NCBI GenBank assembly: GCA_934446455.1
Contig: CAKSEE010000029.1
Location: forward strand, 1 to 36,058
Length of the DNA: 36,058 nucleotides
Source of the DNA: an uncultured Oscillospiraceae bacterium
GTDB lineage: Bacteria > Bacillota > Clostridia > Oscillospirales > Ruminococcaceae
Direction: 5' to 3'
Shown here: positions 31,432-36,058 of the stretch, one piece after another
How the letters are laid out: every line of letters starts with the position of its first letter
Position numbering within the stretch: the first letter of the stretch is position 1
Notes under the pieces: generated by a model
Told to the model about the DNA's origin: nothing
Database searches by the model: none
Seen by the model: the letters and a program-made list of their open reading frames with translations, nothing else
Position numbers and translations under genes: made by a program

Positions 31432-32508
31432 TTACACGAGTACTTTTTCCATATAGCAATCAAGAAATTCCTGATTAACGCCATGTAGGTGTCTATGGGT
31501 ACAGATATAATATAATTCTTCAACTGCTGAATATGAAAAATATCTGGCATCAAGACATCTGAACTGCGTTCTGTTTGCTTCTTCAACGACTTTATCTCTA
31601 TCGTCATCTGGTGCAACAATAACATAACGAGTATTAAATGCAGGCATAGCATCTTGAAGACCTTTCATTCTAGTAAGTCCTGATGTTACACCCGTTGTGT
31701 GTTCAACTTCCATTACCGCTGGCATAAAGCGATGATTTTGAAACCAGATGCAATCAATAAACCTTGCCGAGTGCTCTGCTTCAGGAAATGCTGAAATTAT
31801 ATTTTCGTTACCAAGTACAGGAATAATACCTTCTTGTTCAAGCAAAGGTTTATCCTTATATATTATTCCCTTATCATTCTGAGCAATCCAAGTTCGGTAT
31901 CCAAGCTGCAATCCAATTAGATATAATGCTATCTGAATTTGAGTGTGTCTTCGGATAACATCTATATCAAGACCTTCTGACATACTAGATGGTAACACCA
32001 AATTATCATATGTGACAGATTGAAGTGGAATTTCGGATATCGCCATATTCTCCATTTTCTTCTCATATAGCGAACCATTAGGGTGCGGTTCATTAGGCAA
32101 CCAAACAAGATGTTTGTGACCATGTTCAATTGATGAATGTCCATCAATGTCTTTAATTCTTCCAGGATAGCAATAATAAAACTCTGGTGTTAAAGCAATA
32201 AGCGTCTCTAATACTGAACGCGTATTGTATGAGCCACCTAAAATACGATCAAAGTTTATGGGGTCTCCCTCGTTTATAGCATTAGCTACTCTCCAAATCA
32301 TTTCAGATGAAATACTTTCAACCTTTGAACCTAGCTGTGTTTCACCTTTAGATGGATTCCATCGCTTGATATGAATCGGTCCAGCAGGAAGAATCACATC
32401 TTCGATGTGGATTAATCCTCTTGTTGCAGGATTTATGTAATTGTAATTTACTCCACGCGGCAAATGGGCAACTGCCCTTACTATGTTGTAAGCGGTAATT
32501 TTTGGCAT
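31432..32508 (-). CDS. Probable type II restriction endonuclease
   Basis: 358 residues, assigned mainly from position: the ATG at 32508 directly abuts the stop of a C5-cytosine methyltransferase, its AGAGGTG ribosome site lying inside that gene. A possible PD-(D/E)xK-type core is Asp252 in RFIDCIWFQ and Glu267-Val-Glu269 in PAVMEVEHTTGVTSGLTRM (about 263-281), where the usual Lys is replaced by Glu/His. The EVEHTTG-x-x-SGLTRM pattern recurs in restriction-like proteins of unknown specificity. The N-terminal half is not recognised, and the recognition site cannot be predicted. Composition is AT-rich, unlike the left part of the window. Confidence 0.7.
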   Translation of the reverse strand: MPKITAYNIVRAVAHLPRGVNYNYINPATRGLIHIEDVILPAGPIHIKRWNPSKGETQLGSKVESISSEMIWRVANAINEGDPINFDRILGGSYNTRSVLETLIALTPEFYYCYPGRIKDIDGHSSIEHGHKHLVWLPNEPHPNGSLYEKKMENMAISEIPLQSVTYDNLVLPSSMSEGLDIDVIRRHTQIQIALYLIGLQLGYRTWIAQNDKGIIYKDKPLLEQEGIIPVLGNENIISAFPEAEHSARFIDCIWFQNHRFMPAVMEVEHTTGVTSGLTRMKGLQDAMPAFNTRYVIVAPDDDRDKVVEEANRTQFRCLDARYFSYSAVEELYYICTHRHLHGVNQEFLDCYMEKVLV

Positions 32509-33591
32509 TTATTTCACCTCTGATAAATAATCATCTATAGTTTTGGCAATTCCTTGTGCCAAAAGGAATGGGACACCGTTACCGATAGTTTTGAATTTAT
32601 TTGTCAAAGACATTTCTGGTGGCAAAACAAATTCTTTTGGAAGCGATTGAAGAGATAATGCTTCGGCAACTGTTAATCTTCGCTCTTTATACGGATGTAG
32701 ATGAACTTCATTGTTACCATAGCATACAGTAGGAGAATATCTCCACCTATGAATTCGCTTATATGATTTCTTTGAGTCATCCCCCTCTTGAACAGTTTTC
32801 ATTTTATCGATTCCACCCCGTGGAATAAAATGTTCATTCCCATTAGGATGATGTTCTACATCATTTTTATCAAACCAATATTGTACAGTCAACTCTTTGG
32901 GTATGTCAGATGGACAAGGGGTCTGTTTATCTTTTATAAATGGTTCCTTAGTCGGCCAATGTATTGATTTCAGATTATCAAGAGAAAATCTGATATATTT
33001 ATCCCAATTAAAAGAAGAAATATCAGTTGTGTGATCTTTTCTGATACCAAATAACAAAATCCTGTCCCTATCTTGTGGAGCCCCAAATTCCAAAGAATTA
33101 GTTAATCTATCAGTCAAAAGATATATTTGAGATAGTAAATTCTTTAATTCTTCATAATATGCACGATGTTTTGCTGTTTTCCATAATCCCTTAACATTTT
33201 CAAACAGAAAAAAATCTGGTTTACGGGCAATGATAAGGTCAATATATGACTGGGACAGTTTACCGTTATCACCATTTCTACCCCTTTGTTTTCCGGCTAT
33301 AGAAAAGTCAGGGCAAGGAGGACCACCTATAAATCCAACCCAAGAACCATCAGAACGAGATTTATCCATCATCTTTTTTAACTCTTCGGAACGCTCGCCA
33401 AGATACTCATTCACATCAGTATTCTGGTATCCATAAATAGGTTTGGGAAGTCCCATCTTTTCACGAGAATATTTATAGGCTCCGATAAATGCTGGAGAAA
33501 ATTCATTAACAAAATCAATTTGGAAACCAGACATTTCAAAACCAAGGTCAAGAAACCCACTTCCTGAAAAAAATGAGAATATCTTGTTCAT
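32509..33591 (-). CDS. DNA cytosine-5 methyltransferase
   Basis: 360 residues; methylates C5 of cytosine in a short DNA site, protecting it from the partner nuclease. Motif I FSGSGFLDLGF (8-18), motif IV GGPPCPDFS with catalytic Cys93 (the usual PPCQ is PPCP), motif VI ENV (131-133), motif VIII QDRDRILLFG (173-182), motif IX RRLTVAEALSLQ and motif X GNGVPFLLAQ. The variable target-recognition region (about 195-300) is unremarkable in length. ATG 33591 with AAAGGAG 7 bases upstream. First gene of a two-gene unit with the restriction enzyme; its own promoter precedes it. Confidence 0.96.
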   Translation of the reverse strand: MNKIFSFFSGSGFLDLGFEMSGFQIDFVNEFSPAFIGAYKYSREKMGLPKPIYGYQNTDVNEYLGERSEELKKMMDKSRSDGSWVGFIGGPPCPDFSIAGKQRGRNGDNGKLSQSYIDLIIARKPDFFLFENVKGLWKTAKHRAYYEELKNLLSQIYLLTDRLTNSLEFGAPQDRDRILLFGIRKDHTTDISSFNWDKYIRFSLDNLKSIHWPTKEPFIKDKQTPCPSDIPKELTVQYWFDKNDVEHHPNGNEHFIPRGGIDKMKTVQEGDDSKKSYKRIHRWRYSPTVCYGNNEVHLHPYKERRLTVAEALSLQSLPKEFVLPPEMSLTNKFKTIGNGVPFLLAQGIAKTIDDYLSEVK

Positions 33592-33641
33592 ATAGAAACT
33601 CCTTTATGTAACACAAATAAATATAATCTATTATATCTAAC

Positions 33642-33670
33642 ATTGTACCACAAAACTTACTTATTTTCAA
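33642..33670 (-). promoter_or_regulatory. Promoter of the methyltransferase/restriction operon
   Basis: On the minus strand TTGAAA (33670-33665), 17-bp spacer ending in TGG, TACAAT (33647-33642). No control (C-protein) gene or obvious operator is visible. Confidence 0.8.
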
Positions 33671-33790
33671 GCTATTTGTTTATAGCGCCAACCATTATGT
33701 ACAATTTTAGATATATCAAATATACAAAAGACTATTATAGAAAGCAATATATGCTTGTTTATAGTACTGCAAAAGTTGATCAAGTGAGTA

Positions 33791-34564
33791 TCATTCTTCC
33801 GTTTGAGTTTTGGCTTTAATATGATAACTTATACTATGCTCATTACAGAAAGCGATGACTTCCTTTGCACATTCATTGTAAAAATGCTTATTATCCTTAT
33901 AGGCAGATGTCATCTTATTATAATTCATCCTGCCAAAAATAATTTTATCAACAAAGTTGACTGCATCGAGAATCTCACCAAGATTTTGATTTATCATATT
34001 CGGAGTGGGATAAGGCTCAATGCTTACCCATGTCTTGCAACCCGCTTCGTGAAGGGCTTTTAGTGCAGCAAGCCTATCAGCATATGATGCTGCACCGGGT
34101 TCTGTCTTTTTACGATAATTTTCATCGAGAGAAATCAGCGTGATACCATATTCATTCTCACTATATAAGTTCTTGAGTTCAATAGGGAGCAGTCCTTTTG
34201 TAAGAATACAGCATTTTATACGATCCTCATTTAATCTTCGTATAGAGGCTATGCTCATCTCTTGAATCTCGCGATATCCATACATAAACGGATCGGTAGT
34301 AAAGCAAAGCTGAACAGATTGTATCTTATTTTTCAACCTTGGAATTTCTATGTCGAGAAGCTCAAGCGTATTGGATACAAGAAACGGGCGACACCACTCT
34401 TCGTATGTCTTGACCTGACCAAATCTCTTTTTGAGTAAGAATGCATAACATGGATATTGGCATCCGTGTGCACATCCGAATACATGATTCATCGTATAGT
34501 CTCCATACTCGACACCAGTTTGGTATAGCATACTTTTCCTTTCAATATATCCAGCTACTTCCAT
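33791..34564 (-). CDS. Radical-SAM-like three-cysteine protein, partner of TcmP
   Basis: 257 residues. The N-terminal GCAHGCQYPCYAF (about 30-42) has Cys 31, 35 and 39 spaced Cys-x3-Cys-x3-Cys, close to the CxxxCxxC iron-sulfur motif of radical SAM enzymes such as spore-photoproduct-lyase-like proteins and the Gp37/Gp68 group, but with one extra residue (Pro38). Later segments follow the barrel: VQLCFTTDPFMYGY (about 84-97), CCILTKGLLP, GITLISLDENY, KTWVSIEPYPTPN (about 179-191) and DKIIFGRMNYN. The ATG overlaps the stop of the upstream TcmP gene by 1 nt (TAATG). The pairing with TcmP is known as a conserved neighbourhood, but no reaction is established to my knowledge. I see no clear terminator after it. 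Confidence 0.78.
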   Translation of the reverse strand: MEVAGYIERKSMLYQTGVEYGDYTMNHVFGCAHGCQYPCYAFLLKKRFGQVKTYEEWCRPFLVSNTLELLDIEIPRLKNKIQSVQLCFTTDPFMYGYREIQEMSIASIRRLNEDRIKCCILTKGLLPIELKNLYSENEYGITLISLDENYRKKTEPGAASYADRLAALKALHEAGCKTWVSIEPYPTPNMINQNLGEILDAVNFVDKIIFGRMNYNKMTSAYKDNKHFYNECAKEVIAFCNEHSISYHIKAKTQTEE

Positions 34565-35778
34565 TATTTACCCCACTTTACTGATACAGTTTGACCATGC
34601 CCCTCTGTCATAAAGGTCGAGGGACGTTTAGCCTTTTCAGAAAAAGCCGGCTCTCTCTTTATCATAAGATATCCCTCTTTTTGTAATGCCTTGAGCGCCT
34701 TTGCAATATCTCCAGACTTGCATATCGCACCATACTTCACAAAGAACAAGGCATCGGCCTCTGTAAGTGAAATCCATGTGTTGTATTGCGAAAAGTGCTC
34801 TTCGACTCGTTCACGTATTGAAGATTCATCTATAGATTGATTATTGCAATCTTCTTGAAAAAGACACAGTTGTCCATTATTTTGTATATCTTTTAACAGT
34901 TCCCAGCGATTGCACATATTGTCAGCCATCAAAACACATCCGCTTGGGTGATTAGTTGCATGAATCATGCGATACTTCGGGTGCTGATTTTGGTGAATAC
35001 GAATCGGCATATTCAAAACATATGTATAGCTTTGATTCAGTCGTTGACAGTACTGCTCAGAGAATATTTCCTCAGCTTTGTAACCATTAATTGCGCCGCT
35101 TGAGTATTGTTTAATGATTGGTTTCCAATAATCGCCACCCGCAATTTGATTTAATGCTTCTACGGAATTATCTGATGTATCAAGCCTAGTAGTATCATAT
35201 TCAACAAGGTCTTCGAAAAAACGATCGTCGTCCATTTTAAGCTGTTGTCCCATAACTCGACATCCCTCGCGGATAAAGCCAAAAGAGTTCATATTAAGCA
35301 GCAACTCAATCGAATTAAATCTTCCTTTAGCGAACTCATCAAACTTAGAACAATTTAGAGCTTTTATTCCGTACGGATCAATATATAAAAACACATTGCA
35401 ACCATTTTTATTTTCTAAAAGTTCATCTATTGTATCTTCGTATGCACCAGATACAATTTTAACTCCCGGATAATCTATTAAATTATCCCTAAGATCACTT
35501 GCATAGTTCAAATCTATGAAAGCAGAATCAATCTGTGGATTTCTATCTATGGTTGATGATTCCAATCCTTGTCGCAAAATTTCAAGAGCAATAAGAGGCG
35601 AACCCTGTTTGCCATCATCGAATTTACCTTTTCCAGCAAAGCAATCCACATAAACTAACGGTTTACGAGTATGCAAAATTTTTGATACATAAGGCTTCAA
35701 GTAACATCCCAATAACTGATCTTTTACTTCAGACCACGGCTTCTTTTCTACGAAAAAGTCATCATTTTTCTTTGACAT
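34564..35778 (-). CDS. Three-Cys-motif partner protein TcmP
   Basis: 404 residues. The N-terminal two thirds have a methyltransferase-like Rossmann layout: VYVDCFAGKGKF (about 42-53; the glycine-rich motif I), GSPLIALEIL, an acidic motif near AFIDLN (86-91), VSGAYEDT, and FLYIDPYGIKAL (130-141) where N6-adenine and related methyltransferases have DPPY. LLLNMNSFGFIREG (about 159-172) is another family signature. The C-terminal part (about 330-385) looks like a winged helix (SLTEADALFFVKYGAICKSG). This matches the TcmP family, which is named for its genomic pairing with a three-Cys protein. Translation is coupled to that gene. ATG 35778 with AAAGGTGAG. Target unknown; nucleic-acid modification is a reasonable inference. 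Confidence 0.85.
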   Translation of the reverse strand: MSKKNDDFFVEKKPWSEVKDQLLGCYLKPYVSKILHTRKPLVYVDCFAGKGKFDDGKQGSPLIALEILRQGLESSTIDRNPQIDSAFIDLNYASDLRDNLIDYPGVKIVSGAYEDTIDELLENKNGCNVFLYIDPYGIKALNCSKFDEFAKGRFNSIELLLNMNSFGFIREGCRVMGQQLKMDDDRFFEDLVEYDTTRLDTSDNSVEALNQIAGGDYWKPIIKQYSSGAINGYKAEEIFSEQYCQRLNQSYTYVLNMPIRIHQNQHPKYRMIHATNHPSGCVLMADNMCNRWELLKDIQNNGQLCLFQEDCNNQSIDESSIRERVEEHFSQYNTWISLTEADALFFVKYGAICKSGDIAKALKALQKEGYLMIKREPAFSEKAKRPSTFMTEGHGQTVSVKWGK

Positions 35779-35923
35779 ATTAGCTCACCTTTCTTAGTTG
35801 TATTCCTAATCTGTTAAAATTAGAAAGTCAATCATCGGTACTCGTTGTTAGTTAGGTATATGACTTCAACACTTCTTCGGTAAAGTATACCACGTGAACA
35901 AGTTCTTATAATAAACCATAGTA

Positions 35924-35952
35924 ATTATACCACAATTCCATAATTTTTTCAA
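35924..35952 (-). promoter_or_regulatory. Promoter of the tcmP/three-Cys operon
   Basis: On the minus strand TTGAAA (35952-35947), 17-bp spacer ending in TGG, TATAAT (35929-35924). It gives a leader of about 140 nt before tcmP, long for this window. The leader contains a weak inverted repeat near 35808-35825. Confidence 0.85.
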
Positions 35953-35967
35953 TAGAATTTTATAGGT

Positions 35968-35987
35968 TGTAGTTTGTAGTGTGTAGT
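35968..35987. repeat. Three phased TGTAGT heptamer repeats
   Basis: TGTAGT occurs at 35968-35973, 35975-35980 and 35982-35987, exactly 7 bp apart, followed by an inverted CTACA at 35989-35993. The array lies 16-40 bp upstream of the -35 box of the tcmP promoter, where an activator or repressor could bind. Confidence 0.55.
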
Positions 35988-36058
35988 GCTACAATAGATA
36001 TTGGACAAAGAAAGAAAAAAGGTTGAGAGATAGACCAAAATCTGCTAGAATAAAGTTA

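Noticed and set aside
31432..33591. Prophage remnant
   Set aside because: No integrase, capsid, terminase or lysis genes; the genes form a compact restriction-modification unit.
35968..35987. Heptamer array as a CRISPR remnant
   Set aside because: Units are 7 bp without spacers; there are no 25-40-bp repeats and no cas genes in the window.

Overview
The window looks like a chromosomal segment of a Gram-positive Clostridia, probably an Oscillospirales/Ruminococcaceae-type gut anaerobe. This rests on gene content (ECF-type transporter, TatD-linked radical SAM protein, DUF5711 protein, ClpE-like unfoldase with zinc finger, Na+-pumping decarboxylase subunits, GHKL/LytTR two-component pair), on strong AGGAGG-type ribosome sites and on many near-consensus vegetative promoters (-35, 17-bp spacer, -10). 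Most of the window is fairly GC-rich; from about 31.2 kb to the right edge it becomes clearly AT-rich.

Layout. 1-3.4 kb (+): arginine biosynthesis, argB (5' truncated by the window), argD, a small membrane-protein gene broken by a 227-bp MITE-like palindromic element, and argF, closed by two strong hairpin terminators. 3.4-7.5 kb (-): an ECF sigma factor translationally coupled to a 1160-residue, single-pass, five-repeat surface protein, probably its anti-sigma/sensor. 7.6-8.7 kb (-): a degenerate relative of corrinoid-activating RACo ATPases. 8.7-9.9 kb (+): pyrB fused to a PyrI-type zinc domain, with a consensus promoter and a leader hairpin. 10.0-11.9 kb (-): beta and gamma/delta subunits of a Na+-translocating decarboxylase without alpha or biotin subunits nearby.

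12.0-27.9 kb (-): sixteen genes in a row with gaps of 0-50 bp, starting at a perfect TTGACA-N17-TATAAT promoter: TatD-linked radical SAM, ruvC, ruvA, a membrane TPR protein, ruvB, glmM, an Imm1-like protein, a GyrI-like protein, an RlmI-like methyltransferase, a fused EcfA1-EcfA2 ATPase, ecfT, truA, DUF5711, CvpA-like, ClpE-like and an SDR reductase. It joins recombination repair, wall precursor synthesis, vitamin uptake, tRNA modification and protein quality control in one probable transcription unit.

28.1-30.6 kb: a LytTR response regulator (+) and a GHKL histidine kinase (-) that converge on a shared terminator; their upstream regions share the exact 11-mer TGTAATTTGCG. 30.9-31.3 kb (-): a 56-residue ORF with its own promoter and a structured leader. 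31.4-35.8 kb (-): an AT-rich defence-type island with two transcription units, a C5-cytosine methyltransferase plus restriction endonuclease, and a TcmP-family protein overlapping by 1 nt with a radical-SAM-like three-cysteine protein (Cys-x3-Cys-x3-Cys). The TcmP/three-Cys pair has no established function that I know of and is the best candidate here for an undescribed system.
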